This document shows, one piece after another, positions 52,408 to 61,414 of a stretch of 64,000 nucleotides of DNA. The notes under the pieces are model-generated. The model was not told where the DNA came from, made no database searches, and saw only the letters and a list, made by a program, of their open reading frames with translations. Position 1 is the stretch's first letter, and each line of letters begins with the position of its first letter. This DNA comes from Actinomycetota bacterium (GTDB lineage: Bacteria; Actinomycetota; Actinomycetes; Propionibacteriales; Propionibacteriaceae), in contig JAIUOR010000010.1 of NCBI GenBank assembly GCA_020161795.1, positions 62,001 through 126,000 on the forward strand. The letters run 5' to 3'. Position numbers and translations under genes: made by a program.

Positions 52408-53525
52408 TGGCCGATAAGAAGAACCGGAGCGTCTGGGGCGCCGTCGCCTCGATGTGGCACAACCACAGCTACATCTTCGTGTTCCTGTTGATCCTGGTGG
52501 TGTACGCCGTCACGATCCAGATGAACGGCAGGACCTTCACCCCGGGGCACGTCTCCTCGATTCTCTCCAGCCAGAACACCGTCATCGTGGGCACCATGGC
52601 GATCGGCATGGCACTGGTGATCATCACCGGTCAGATCGACCTGTCGATCGGCTCGGCCCTGGTGCTCACCACGGGCGTGACCGTCATCGTGTTCAACGCG
52701 ACAGCCAACATCTTCCTGACCGTGGGGGCAGCGTTGGCCACCGGCCTGCTGCTGGGGACGATCAACGGCGTACTGGTCGCCTATGCCCGGATCCCACCGT
52801 TCATCGTCACCCTCGGCACGATGCTCATCTATCGGTCGCTCGCGCTGTGGGCCGTGCGGGAGATCCCGCCGGACGTGAGCGGCTCGTCGTCCAGCCAGTT
52901 CGCCATGGTGCCCGGATCGGGCGCCTACGACTGGCTGCGCATGCAGTTCGGTACCGGATCGCTGGTGATCGCCGGCTTCTCCATCCCGTTCGTGTCCATC
53001 CTGTTCGCCGCCTGTGTCGTCCTGTTCGTGTTCATCGCCCACAACACCAAGTACGGCAAGGCCGTCTTCGCGGTGGGCTCGAACGCCAAGGCGGCCCGGC
53101 TCTCCGGCGTCAACACGCAGCGCATCCAGGCATCGGTGTTCATGGTGACCGGGCTGCTGGTCGGTGTCGCCAGCATCATTCAGGCCAGCAAGGTCGGCAA
53201 CATCACCCCGGCCTCCTCCGGCCGTGCCTACGAGATGTACGCCATCGCCGCCGTCGTCCTGGGTGGCATCGCGATGGCCGGCGGCCGGGGCAACATGCTC
53301 GGCGTCCTGTTCGGCGTGCTGTCCTACGCCACGATCGACTTCATCATCGTGTCCATCCCGGCTCTCAGCGCGGACATCCAGGACACCTTCCAGGGGCTCG
53401 TCCTCATCCTGGTCATCCTGGTGCAGACAGCCGGCCCGGCAGTCAGAGACAGATTCCAGCAATGGCGACGGCACCTGCGGCCGGAACCCTCCGTCAAGGA
53501 GGCGGAGCCGGTCTCCGCCGGCTGA
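52404..53525 (+). CDS. Sugar ABC transporter permease (CUT2, RbsC type)
   Basis: A 373-residue membrane protein with eight to ten helices. Conserved features are GMALVIITGQIDLSIGSALVLTTGV, IPPFIVTLGTMLIYRSLALW, VGSNAKAARLSGVNTQRIQASVFMVTGLL and the VVLGGIAMAGGRGNMLGVLFGVL segment, all typical of RbsC/XylH-like permeases. The acidic/basic C-terminal tail is cytoplasmic. ATG 52404 overlaps the ATPase stop (a second ATG follows at 52407). A perfect hairpin terminator follows 7 bases after the stop. Confidence 0.92.
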   Translation: MMADKKNRSVWGAVASMWHNHSYIFVFLLILVVYAVTIQMNGRTFTPGHVSSILSSQNTVIVGTMAIGMALVIITGQIDLSIGSALVLTTGVTVIVFNATANIFLTVGAALATGLLLGTINGVLVAYARIPPFIVTLGTMLIYRSLALWAVREIPPDVSGSSSSQFAMVPGSGAYDWLRMQFGTGSLVIAGFSIPFVSILFAACVVLFVFIAHNTKYGKAVFAVGSNAKAARLSGVNTQRIQASVFMVTGLLVGVASIIQASKVGNITPASSGRAYEMYAIAAVVLGGIAMAGGRGNMLGVLFGVLSYATIDFIIVSIPALSADIQDTFQGLVLILVILVQTAGPAVRDRFQQWRRHLRPEPSVKEAEPVSAG

Positions 53526-53532
53526 CCAAGAG

Positions 53533-53563
53533 GTGGCGCGGGGCTCTTGAAGCCCCGCGCCAC
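53533..53563. terminator. Bidirectional terminator between convergent operons
   Basis: Perfect 13-bp stem GTGGCGCGGGGCT / AGCCCCGCGCCAC with a 5-base loop. It serves both the ABC operon (plus) and the catabolic operon (minus). Confidence 0.9.
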
Positions 53564-53567
53564 TTCC

Positions 53568-54671
53568 TCATCTCACGACGCGTGCGCTTCCGCCCTTGGC
53601 CAGGGCCAGCACCTCGGCCTTGTTCGCCATCGAGGTGTCACCCGGGGTGGTCATCGCCAGCGCACCGTGCGCGGCGCCCAGTTCGATCGCGGTCTGCAGA
53701 TCGTGGCCTTCCAGCAGTCCGTAGACCAGCCCGGAGGCGAACGAGTCTCCCCCACCGACCCGATCCAGGATCTCCAGCCCGTCGCGCTGGGTGGCCCGGA
53801 CGATCCCGCTGGTCGACGACCAGCCGATCGCGCCCCAGTCGTTGGACGTCGCGCTGTGGACGGTGCGCAGGGTGGTGGCGATCACCGACAGGCCGGGATG
53901 GGCCTGCGAGACCGCGTCGATCATCTGGACGAAGCCGTCGATCTCCAGGTGCGACAGGTCGTCGGCGTTGCCCGGCACCTCGAAGCCGAGCGAGGCGGTG
54001 AAGTCCTCCTCGTTGCCGATCATCACGTCCACGTAGGGCGCGATGGCACGGTTCACCTCCTGGGCACGGGCTATGCCGCCGATCGCCTTCCACAGGCTCG
54101 GCCGGTAGTTGAGGTCGTAGGAGACCACGGTGCCGTACTCCCGGGCCACCCGGCAGGCTTCCAGCGTGGTGGCGGCTGCCGTCTCGGAGAGGGCGGCGTA
54201 GATGCCCCCGGTGTGCAGCCACCGGACGCCGAGGGTGCCGAACAGGTGATGCCAGTCGACATCGTCCGGAGCCAGCTGGGAGGCAGCGCTGTTGCCCCGG
54301 TCGGAGACCCCGACCGCCCCGCGCGCCCCGAACCCGCGTTCGGTGAAGTTGAGCCCGTTGCGCACCGCGCGGCCCACCCCGTCGTAGGGCAGCCACCGGA
54401 TGAACCGGGTGTCGACTCCCCCCGCCAGGACGAACTCCTCGATCAGCCGGCCGATGTCGTTCTCGGCCAGCGCGGTGACGATCGCCGTGCGCAGGCCGAA
54501 GACCCGCCGCAGCCCGCGGGCGACGTTGTACTCGCCGCCGCCCTCCCAGGCGTGGAAGGTGCGCGCCGTGCGGATTCGGGTCTCCCCCGGATCGAGCCGC
54601 AGCATCACCTCGCCCAGGCTGACGGCGTCGAAGGCGCACTGTTCGGCCGGCTTGACGGCAATCACTGACAT
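53568..54671 (-). CDS. PfkB family sugar kinase, 2-keto-3-deoxygluconate kinase-like
   Basis: A 367-residue ribokinase-fold kinase. FDAVSLGEVMLRLDPGE and GGGEYNVARGLRRVFG near the start and the catalytic loop DRVGGGDSFASGLVYGLLEG (aspartate base) define the PfkB family; the overall pattern is closest to 2-keto-3-deoxygluconate kinases, which phosphorylate KDG to KDPG. This fits the GH88 gene in the same operon, since GH88 products feed into KDG. Other sugars cannot be excluded. It is the last gene of the minus-strand operon, next to the shared terminator. Confidence 0.8.
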   Translation of the reverse strand: MSVIAVKPAEQCAFDAVSLGEVMLRLDPGETRIRTARTFHAWEGGGEYNVARGLRRVFGLRTAIVTALAENDIGRLIEEFVLAGGVDTRFIRWLPYDGVGRAVRNGLNFTERGFGARGAVGVSDRGNSAASQLAPDDVDWHHLFGTLGVRWLHTGGIYAALSETAAATTLEACRVAREYGTVVSYDLNYRPSLWKAIGGIARAQEVNRAIAPYVDVMIGNEEDFTASLGFEVPGNADDLSHLEIDGFVQMIDAVSQAHPGLSVIATTLRTVHSATSNDWGAIGWSSTSGIVRATQRDGLEILDRVGGGDSFASGLVYGLLEGHDLQTAIELGAAHGALAMTTPGDTSMANKAEVLALAKGGSARVVR

Positions 54672-54700
54672 GGTTCTCGATCCTGGCTGGGGGAACGGTT

Positions 54701-56368
54701 TCAGCGCGCGAGAGCGCGGACGTTGGCGCCCGCCTCGGTGGGCGCGTCGGTGCCATGCAGGATGTGGTGGGCACCCTTCTCACCGATCATGATCGACGGA
54801 GCCTGGGTGTTGCCGCTGATCAGCGTGGGCATGATCGACGCATCCACGATCCGGAGCCCCTCCACTCCGCGCACGCGCAGCTGCTGGTCGACGACAGCGA
54901 GGTCGTCCGAACCCATCTTGCACGAGCCCACCGGGTGGTAGTCGGTCTTGGCCCACTGCTTGATGTAGTCGCGGATCTCGGCGTCGGTGCGCACCTGGGC
55001 GCCGGGCAGGTGCTCGCGCTTGATGTAGGGCTGGTAGGCCTTGGTCGCCAGCATCTCGCGGCCCCAGCGGAAGCCCTCCATGGAGATCTCCCAGTCGTAG
55101 GGGTCGCTGAGGAAGGCGGGGTCGATCGCCGGCGGCACCGAGGGGTCGGGTGACCGCAGGGTGAGCGAACCGATGCTCTTGGGCCGCAGGTTGCAGGTGT
55201 TGATGGTCATGCCATGGCCCTTGACGCGCATCCGTCCGTGATCGATCACGTAGGCCGGCAGGCAGTGCATCTGGATGTCCGGGGTCGCCACCTCGTCGCT
55301 GGAGTGGACGAACATGCCCGCCTCGCAGACCGACGCGGTGACCGGTCCGGTGCGGTTCATCAGGTACTGGAACCCCGCCCAAAGCGCCTTGTCCGGGCGA
55401 TCGGAGGAGTTGTAGCTGACCGGCACGGTCTCCGCGGTGAGGTAGACGTCCATGTGGTCCTGGTAGTTCTTGCCGACGCCGGGCAGGTCGTGGAGCACCT
55501 CGATGCCCAGCGCGGCCAGTTCGCTGCCGGGCCCGATCCCGGAGAGCATCAGCAGCCGCGGCGAGTTCACCGAGCCACCCGACAGCACCACTTCCCGGTC
55601 GGCGTAGACCTGGTGCAGTTCGGGCTGCCGCTTGTCGCGGTCGTAGTACTCGATGCCGACCGCGCGGCCGTTCTCGACGATCACCCGGGTGGCGACGGCC
55701 TTCGTCCGGATCTCCAGGTTGGGGCGCTTGCGGGCCGGCCGCAGATAGGCGGTCGCGGTGCTCTCCCGGCGGGCGTTCCGCTGCGTCACGTCGTAGTAGC
55801 CCACGCCGTCCTGCTTCTCGCCGTTGAAGTCGTGGGTGAAGGGCACGCCGAGTTCCTGGGCGGCCCGGACGAAGGCCTTGCTGAGCTCGTTGTGGGCCAC
55901 CTGCTCGGTGACGTTCATCGCCCCGGTGCTGCTGTGGTAGCGGTCGTTCAGGCGCTCGTTGTGCTCGGCCCGGCGGAAGAACGGCAGCACCTTCTCGTAC
56001 GACCAGTCGTCGTTGCCGAGTTCGGCCCAGCGGTCGTAGTCGGCGTGCTGGCCGCGGATGTAGATCATCGCGTTGATCGAGGTGCTGCCGCCCAGGCAGC
56101 GTCCCTGCGGGTACCACATCTCGCGGTTGTTCAGCTGCGGCTGCGGGACGGTCGTGAAGCCCCAGTTGACATCCGGGGTGGTCAGCTTGGTGAAGCCGAC
56201 GGGAAGGTGGATCAGCGGGTTCCAGTCGCTGCCGCCCGCCTCCAGCACCAGCACGCGGTGGCTCGGATCCTCGCTCAGGCGGCTGGCCACGATGGCGCCC
56301 GCAGCGCCGGAGCCGACCACGATGTAGTCGAAACGGTCGGCCGGTGTGGTGAGGCCGTTGTTGGTCAT
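54701..56368 (-). CDS. GMC family FAD-dependent oxidoreductase (choline dehydrogenase-like)
   Basis: A 555-residue glucose-methanol-choline oxidoreductase. FAD-binding FDYIVVGSGAAGAIVASRLSED, GMC signature 1 region GRCLGGSTSINAMIYIRG, signature 2 VVLSGGSVNSPRLLMLSGIGP and the C-terminal catalytic His in DYHPVGSCKMG are present, as in choline and alcohol dehydrogenases. No signal peptide, so it acts in the cytoplasm. It is most like the choline dehydrogenase/aromatic alcohol branch; choline itself is not implied by the neighbours, which are sugar genes. It lies between the KDG-kinase-like gene and a second, different GMC gene. Confidence 0.88.
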   Translation of the reverse strand: MTNNGLTTPADRFDYIVVGSGAAGAIVASRLSEDPSHRVLVLEAGGSDWNPLIHLPVGFTKLTTPDVNWGFTTVPQPQLNNREMWYPQGRCLGGSTSINAMIYIRGQHADYDRWAELGNDDWSYEKVLPFFRRAEHNERLNDRYHSSTGAMNVTEQVAHNELSKAFVRAAQELGVPFTHDFNGEKQDGVGYYDVTQRNARRESTATAYLRPARKRPNLEIRTKAVATRVIVENGRAVGIEYYDRDKRQPELHQVYADREVVLSGGSVNSPRLLMLSGIGPGSELAALGIEVLHDLPGVGKNYQDHMDVYLTAETVPVSYNSSDRPDKALWAGFQYLMNRTGPVTASVCEAGMFVHSSDEVATPDIQMHCLPAYVIDHGRMRVKGHGMTINTCNLRPKSIGSLTLRSPDPSVPPAIDPAFLSDPYDWEISMEGFRWGREMLATKAYQPYIKREHLPGAQVRTDAEIRDYIKQWAKTDYHPVGSCKMGSDDLAVVDQQLRVRGVEGLRIVDASIMPTLISGNTQAPSIMIGEKGAHHILHGTDAPTEAGANVRALAR

Positions 56369-56420
56369 GACTGGCTCCTGTCTGTGGTGCGGTGCGAGGG
56401 AATGCTGTGGTTGGTGGGCA

Positions 56421-57920
56421 TCATGCGACCAGCTCGGACTGCTCGGCGATCCGCAACGCGTTGGCGCAGATGGTCAGCGCCGGGTTGAGCCCGGCCGAGG
56501 AGGGGAACAGGGATCCGTCGCAGATCCAGAGGTTCTCCAGATCGTGGGTGCGCCCGTCCGGGCGGGTGACGCTGGTGGCCGGATCCTCCCCCATCACGGC
56601 CGTGCCGCACTGGTGGGAGTTGGTCTCGATGCCCATCCGCTCGGTGAAGATCAGCGGGTAGCCGGCCCGGCGCATCATGGTCGTGACGTTCTTGACCAGC
56701 CGGCGGTGCGGTTCCATGTTGTTCGGCGTCCAGTGCACGCCGATCTTGCCGTCGGGGCGCACCACGACCCGGTTCTCCTGGTTGGGGATGTCCTCGGTGG
56801 TGAGGTAGACGTCGATGCTGCGGTTGGTCATGAAGCGCAGCGCCGGGCTGGGCGCCCAGGGCCGGGCGGCCTTGATCGAGTCCGCCTGCAGCTTGCCCAG
56901 CATCTGCAGGTTGCCCAACGGGATGTCGGTGTGCTCGCCGGGCAGGTACCAGTCGTTGAGCCCGAGCGTCTTCTGGAAGACGGTCCGGTTCTTCCGCCGG
57001 GGGTCGACGGCCACGAAGAAGGTGCTGTTGTGCACCATGTAGCGCCGCCCGAGCTGTCCGGAGCTGTTCGCCAGCCCGTCGCCGCCGCCGGAGCGGAGCA
57101 GCAGCGCAGCGGTGTTCACCGAGCCGGCCGCGACGACGAACCTCTGGGCGACGATCCGTACCGGCTCGCCGTTGCGGTGGGCGAGCGCCGCGGTGACCGT
57201 CCGTCCGTCCGGCGCGGTCTCCAGGGTGTCCACGTGGGTTCTGGTGAGCAGCCGGACGCCGGCATCCACCGCGGGCCGGATGGCCCGGACGTCGGCGTCG
57301 CTCTTGGCATCGACCTGACAGGGGTAACCGTCGCAGGTCGCGCACCGGATGCACCGGCCGCCCTCGCGCCGATCCACCCCCATCGGCATCAGGAAGGGGT
57401 GTAGCCCCTGCTTCCCGATCCGGTCGGCCAGGTCGGCGATGTCCGGCTCGTGCTCGAGTGCGGGGTACGGGTACGCCGCGGAGCGGGGCGGCTCGGTGGG
57501 GTCGCCGCCCGGAGTGCCGTGGACGGCCAGCAGTTCCTCGGCCCGGCAGTAGTACGGCTCCAACTGCGCGTAGCTGACCGGCCACGCCGGAGAGATGCCG
57601 TCGAAGGTCTCGAGATCCTCGAAGTCCTCCTTGCGGAACCGGGGCAGGCAGGCGCCGAAGACCTTCGTGTTGCCGCCCACGTAGTAGTGGACGCCGGGCG
57701 TGAACGGGGCGCCGGTGCTCTCGTCGATCCACTTCTCGGCGTTCTTGTAGCGCAGGTCGACGAAGACCGACTTCGCCGACCAGTTCTGGGGCTCGGAGGG
57801 GAGCCGGTCGCCCCGCTCGACGAGCAGGACGTCGGCGCCGCTGTTCCGCAGCGCCCAGGCCAGGGTGCCGCCGCCCATGCCCGAGCCGATGATGGCGATG
57901 TCGCAGGTGATGGTCTCCAT
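56421..57920 (-). CDS. GMC family sugar oxidoreductase with Cys cluster
   Basis: A 499-residue GMC protein of the gluconate/glucoside dehydrogenase-like branch. FAD motif CDIAIIGSGMGGGTLAWALRNSGADVLLVERG at the start, YYVGGNTKVFGACLPRF, and the C-terminal GIETNSHQCGTAVMG (His) and CDGSLFPSSAGLNPALTICANALRIA. It contains CIRCATCDGYPC around residue 185, a pattern that may ligate an iron-sulfur cluster as reported for some FAD-dependent sugar dehydrogenases, though this is inference. ATG 57920 is chosen; the longer frame is shadow of the next gene. Enzymes of this type oxidise sugar hydroxyls (C2 or C3) including those of glycosides. Confidence 0.85.
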   Translation of the reverse strand: METITCDIAIIGSGMGGGTLAWALRNSGADVLLVERGDRLPSEPQNWSAKSVFVDLRYKNAEKWIDESTGAPFTPGVHYYVGGNTKVFGACLPRFRKEDFEDLETFDGISPAWPVSYAQLEPYYCRAEELLAVHGTPGGDPTEPPRSAAYPYPALEHEPDIADLADRIGKQGLHPFLMPMGVDRREGGRCIRCATCDGYPCQVDAKSDADVRAIRPAVDAGVRLLTRTHVDTLETAPDGRTVTAALAHRNGEPVRIVAQRFVVAAGSVNTAALLLRSGGGDGLANSSGQLGRRYMVHNSTFFVAVDPRRKNRTVFQKTLGLNDWYLPGEHTDIPLGNLQMLGKLQADSIKAARPWAPSPALRFMTNRSIDVYLTTEDIPNQENRVVVRPDGKIGVHWTPNNMEPHRRLVKNVTTMMRRAGYPLIFTERMGIETNSHQCGTAVMGEDPATSVTRPDGRTHDLENLWICDGSLFPSSAGLNPALTICANALRIAEQSELVA

Positions 57921-57931
57921 CGACTTCCTCC

Positions 57932-59110
57932 TCACTCTCGGCCGGTCTGCGCGAGAGCCGCGCCCACCTGCTCCAGGGCGTCCAGGAACCAATAGTCGCC
58001 CCACATCACCGATTCGTCGACGCCCAGCCCCTTGGCCTCGTGGTAGCTGCCGTGCTTGAGCAGGCCCTCCCAGCTCTCGTCCTCGTAGGCGAGGAAGTCG
58101 TGACGGCACAGCCGCTCCAGAACGCGCAGCGCGTAGTCGGCGTAGCCGGTGGCGGCGGCCCGGTCGGTCACGAGGCCGGCGAGCTGCCACATGCCGTTGG
58201 CGGCGATGGCGGCGGCCGAGCTCTCGTAGGGCACCGCCGGGTCGGGCTCGGCCCAGTCGTTCGGGGCGATCAGCCGGTCGCCGGTCTGCTCGATGTAGAA
58301 GTCGGCGCAGGCCATCGCGGTCTGCAGGAACCGCCGGTCGCCGGTGTAGCGGTAGGCCGTCCCGAAGCCGTGCAGCGCCCAGCCCAGGCCGCGCGCCCAG
58401 GAGCCGTCGTCGCTGTAGCCCTGCTGGGTGGTCTGGCGCAGGAAGGCGCCGGTGTCGAGGTCGAAGATCGCCTCGTGCGAGGTGCTGCCGTCGCCCCGCA
58501 CCAGGGTGCGCCGCGAGGTCAGGCAGTGCTCGATCGCGATTCTCGCCAGTTCCGGATCGCCGGTTCGCTGGGCGGCGTGGAAGACGACGCCGACGTTCAT
58601 CATGATGTCGACGAAGAGGCTGTCGGCGGCGAGGAAGGAGCGCAGGAAGCGCCCCTTCTCGTTGAACCGGAGGGCCATCGTCCGGCCCGCCTGAACCACC
58701 GCCCGGTCGTACTGGTCGTCGCCGGTCTCCTCGTACCAGCGCCGCCAGGTGGACCAGAACAGGAAGCCCAGGTCGTGCACGGTGCGGTCGTGCTGCCGCT
58801 CCTCGATGAGCTTGCTGTAGTGGACGGCGTGGTCGCGGAGTTCCGGCTTGCCGGTCCGCTTGGCCAGCATCCAGAACTGCCCGCCGAGGAAGCCCTCGCA
58901 CCAGTTCGTCCAGGCCTCACCGGTGAGATCCCAGGCGCCGTCGGTGGTGTAGAGCGGGAAGGCGTCGGGATGGGTGGCCGCCAGGCGCAGCAGCTTCCGC
59001 TCGGCCGCCTGCCAGGCGTTGTCGATTCCCGTGGCCAGCCCCGCCGGGACGGTCACCGAGGCCGGGTGCACCAGCGGGAGCGGTGCGGGCAGTACCGCGT
59101 ACCGCGCCAT
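57932..59110 (-). CDS. GH88-like unsaturated uronyl hydrolase
   Basis: A 392-residue alpha/alpha-barrel enzyme of the GH88/GH105 type, which hydrates and cleaves the 4,5-unsaturated uronyl group left by polysaccharide lyases. Two aspartates match the GH88 pair: Asp113 in VHDLGFLFWS and Asp168 in LFVDIMMNV. SDDGSWARGLGWALHGFGTAYRYT and VPYESSAAAIAANGM are conserved. No signal peptide, so substrate must be imported. The product enters the KDG route, consistent with the KDG-kinase-like gene downstream. ATG 59110 is 2 bases after the aldehyde dehydrogenase stop. Confidence 0.85.
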   Translation of the reverse strand: MARYAVLPAPLPLVHPASVTVPAGLATGIDNAWQAAERKLLRLAATHPDAFPLYTTDGAWDLTGEAWTNWCEGFLGGQFWMLAKRTGKPELRDHAVHYSKLIEERQHDRTVHDLGFLFWSTWRRWYEETGDDQYDRAVVQAGRTMALRFNEKGRFLRSFLAADSLFVDIMMNVGVVFHAAQRTGDPELARIAIEHCLTSRRTLVRGDGSTSHEAIFDLDTGAFLRQTTQQGYSDDGSWARGLGWALHGFGTAYRYTGDRRFLQTAMACADFYIEQTGDRLIAPNDWAEPDPAVPYESSAAAIAANGMWQLAGLVTDRAAATGYADYALRVLERLCRHDFLAYEDESWEGLLKHGSYHEAKGLGVDESVMWGDYWFLDALEQVGAALAQTGRE

Positions 59111-59112
59111 CG

Positions 59113-60618
59113 TCAGTTCCCGCTTTCCGGAACCCAGCGGGCGGTGCGCGGGCCGACCTGCAACTGGATGGTCTTGGTCTGGGTGAAGGAACCGATCGCC
59201 TGGCTGCCCAGCTCGCGGCCCTCGCCGCTGGTCTTGTAGCCGCCGAAGGGCAGTTCGGGGTAGCCGTCCATCCAGCGGTTGACCCAGATGGTGCCGGCCT
59301 GCAGCCGCTGCGCCGCGGTCAGCGCCGAGTTGATGTTGCTGGTCCAGATGCCGGCGGAGAGGCCGTACATGGTCGAGTTGGCGATCGAGATCGCCTCGTC
59401 CAGGTCGTCGAAGGAGAGGACGGAGAGCACCGGACCGAAGATCTCCTCGTTGGCGATGCTCATCTCGGGCTGCACGCCGGCGAAGATGGTGGGCTCGTAG
59501 AAGCAGCCCCGCTCGCTGGGCCGGCGCGCGCCGCCCATCAGCAGATCGGAGCCCGACTGCCGGCCCTCGGCCACGTACCGCTCGATGGTGGCGAGCTGCT
59601 CGGCGCTGGTGATCGCCCCCACCTTGGTCGCCCGGTCGAGCGGATCGCCCACCGGCACCCGCCTGGCCCGCTCGACGAGGGCCTCCTGGAACTGCGCGGC
59701 GATGGAGGCCTCCACCAGTACCCGGCTGCCGCTGTTGCAGCACTCGCCGGCGTTGAAGTAGACCCCGAAGACCACGGCGTCGAGGGCGGCATCCAGATCG
59801 GCGTCCGCGCAGATGATCTGCGGGTTCTTGCCGCCCAGCTCCAGCTCGACCCGCTTCAGCTGGGCGCCGGCGGCAGCGGCCACCTTGCGCCCGACAGCTG
59901 TCGAGCCGGTGAAGCTCACCATGTCGGTGTCGGGATGGGCGCTCATCGCGGCGCCGACTCCGCCCTGGCCGGTGACCACATTCACCACTCCCGGATCCAC
60001 GCCGGCTTCGAGCAGCAGCCGGCCGAGCCGGGCGGTCATGCCCGGGGTCAGCTCCGAGGGCTTCACGACGGCCGTGCACCCCACCGCCAGGGCGAAGGGC
60101 AGCTTCTGGCTGACGATCAGCAACGGGAAGTTCCACGGCGTGATGATGCTCACCACGCCGATCGGCTCGTTGACCACCATGGCCAGTACGTCGGTGCCCA
60201 GGTGGTTGTGCGCCTCGCCGAAGCTGTGCCGGGCCAGCGTGGCCGCGTACTCCCAGAGATCGGCCGCGGCGTCCACCTCGTCCAGGGCCTGGGTGATCGG
60301 CTTGCCGGATTCCAGGGCCTCCAGCCGGGCGAGATCCTCCCGCTCCCGCCGGATGAGCTCGCCGGTCCGGTGCAGGACGCGCGCCCGCTCCTGACCCGAA
60401 CGGCGCGGCCAGGGGCCGCTGTCGAAGGCCGTCCGGGCGGCGGCGATGGCTGCCGCCACGTCGTCGGCGTCGCCTCGGGCATAGCTGCCGACCGGTACGT
60501 CGTGGGCCGGCGAGACCCGCTGGAAGGCGTCACCGCTGCGCGCGGCCACCTCCTCGCCGTTGATGATGAGGTCGGAATGCGTGAGCTGGTGTGCGCTCAG
60601 GCTGGCTTCGGCGGTCAT
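59113..60618 (-). CDS. NAD(P)-dependent aldehyde dehydrogenase
   Basis: A 501-residue aldehyde dehydrogenase. VSIITPWNFPLLIVSQKLPFAL, VSFTGSTAVGRKV, the general-base Glu in VELELGGKNPQII and the catalytic Cys in FNAGECCNSGSRV are all intact; NEEIFGPVLSVLSFDD binds cofactor. It is of the non-acylating betaine/vanillin/succinate-semialdehyde group, so it makes a free acid. Together with the CoA-transferase it could activate the acid later. It sits in the minus-strand operon between enoyl-CoA hydratase and GH88 genes. Confidence 0.92.
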   Translation of the reverse strand: MTAEASLSAHQLTHSDLIINGEEVAARSGDAFQRVSPAHDVPVGSYARGDADDVAAAIAAARTAFDSGPWPRRSGQERARVLHRTGELIRREREDLARLEALESGKPITQALDEVDAAADLWEYAATLARHSFGEAHNHLGTDVLAMVVNEPIGVVSIITPWNFPLLIVSQKLPFALAVGCTAVVKPSELTPGMTARLGRLLLEAGVDPGVVNVVTGQGGVGAAMSAHPDTDMVSFTGSTAVGRKVAAAAGAQLKRVELELGGKNPQIICADADLDAALDAVVFGVYFNAGECCNSGSRVLVEASIAAQFQEALVERARRVPVGDPLDRATKVGAITSAEQLATIERYVAEGRQSGSDLLMGGARRPSERGCFYEPTIFAGVQPEMSIANEEIFGPVLSVLSFDDLDEAISIANSTMYGLSAGIWTSNINSALTAAQRLQAGTIWVNRWMDGYPELPFGGYKTSGEGRELGSQAIGSFTQTKTIQLQVGPRTARWVPESGN

Positions 60619-60631
60619 GGGTGGCTCCTTG

Positions 60632-61414
60632 CTAGTTCCCGGAGAAGGTGGGTGTCGTGCGGCTGCGGAAGGCTGTGATGCCGGCCGAGAGATCCTGGGT
60701 GGCGCTGGTGACGGCGCCGCCGAGCTGTTCGAGAACCCGGGACGGCGCCCCGTCCGCGGCGGCGTCGATCAGCGTCTTGGCGATCCGGACGGCGACCGGG
60801 CCGGCGGCGCAGATCCGCTCGGCGAGCTCGGCGGCGGCCGCCTCCAGCCCGGCCGGGTCGGCGACCTGGTTGACAACGCCCCACTCCAGCGCCGTCCGGG
60901 CATCGAGGGTGCGGCGAGCCAGGATGACCTCCTTGGCGCGGCTGCGTCCGGCCAGTTCGACCAGGCGCTCGGTGCCGCCCCAGCCCGGGACGGTGCCCAG
61001 GCCGACCTCCGGCAGGCCGAAGGTGGCGGTGTCGCTGGCGATCCGCAGATCGCAGGCCAGGGCCAGTTCGAGGCCGCCGCCGAACACCGGCCCGTGCAGC
61101 ACGGCGATCGAGGGTTGCGGCAGCGCGGCCAGGGCGTCGAACACCCGATGGCCGCGGCCGGTCCAGTCCAGCATCTGCACCGAGTTGAGGTCGGCGAACC
61201 GGTTGATGTCGGCGCCCACGCAGAAGGCCCGGTCACCGTTGCCGCGGACGACGACCACCCGCGCCTCGGAACGGCGGACGTCCCCCAGCAGGTCGAAGAG
61301 CTGTTCCAGCATCTCCGGGGTGAGGGCGTTGAGCTTGGCCGGCCGGTCGAGCGCGATCGTCGCGACCGGGCCGTCGATCGCCAGCGCGATCGATCCGTGG
61401 TTCTCGGCGGTCAT
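60632..61414 (-). CDS. Enoyl-CoA hydratase/isomerase family protein
   Basis: A 260-residue crotonase-fold protein. AFCVGADINRFADL and HGPVFGGGLELALACDLRIASDTATFGLPEVGLGTVPGWGGTERL carry the oxyanion hole and one catalytic Glu; the second Glu of hydratases is at the EVGLGTVPGWGG position. Could be a 2-enoyl-CoA hydratase, an isomerase or a hydroxycinnamoyl-CoA hydratase-lyase. It overlaps the CoA-transferase gene by 4 bases (ATGA), so the two are coupled and probably act in sequence. Confidence 0.88.
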   Translation of the reverse strand: MTAENHGSIALAIDGPVATIALDRPAKLNALTPEMLEQLFDLLGDVRRSEARVVVVRGNGDRAFCVGADINRFADLNSVQMLDWTGRGHRVFDALAALPQPSIAVLHGPVFGGGLELALACDLRIASDTATFGLPEVGLGTVPGWGGTERLVELAGRSRAKEVILARRTLDARTALEWGVVNQVADPAGLEAAAAELAERICAAGPVAVRIAKTLIDAAADGAPSRVLEQLGGAVTSATQDLSAGITAFRSRTTPTFSGN

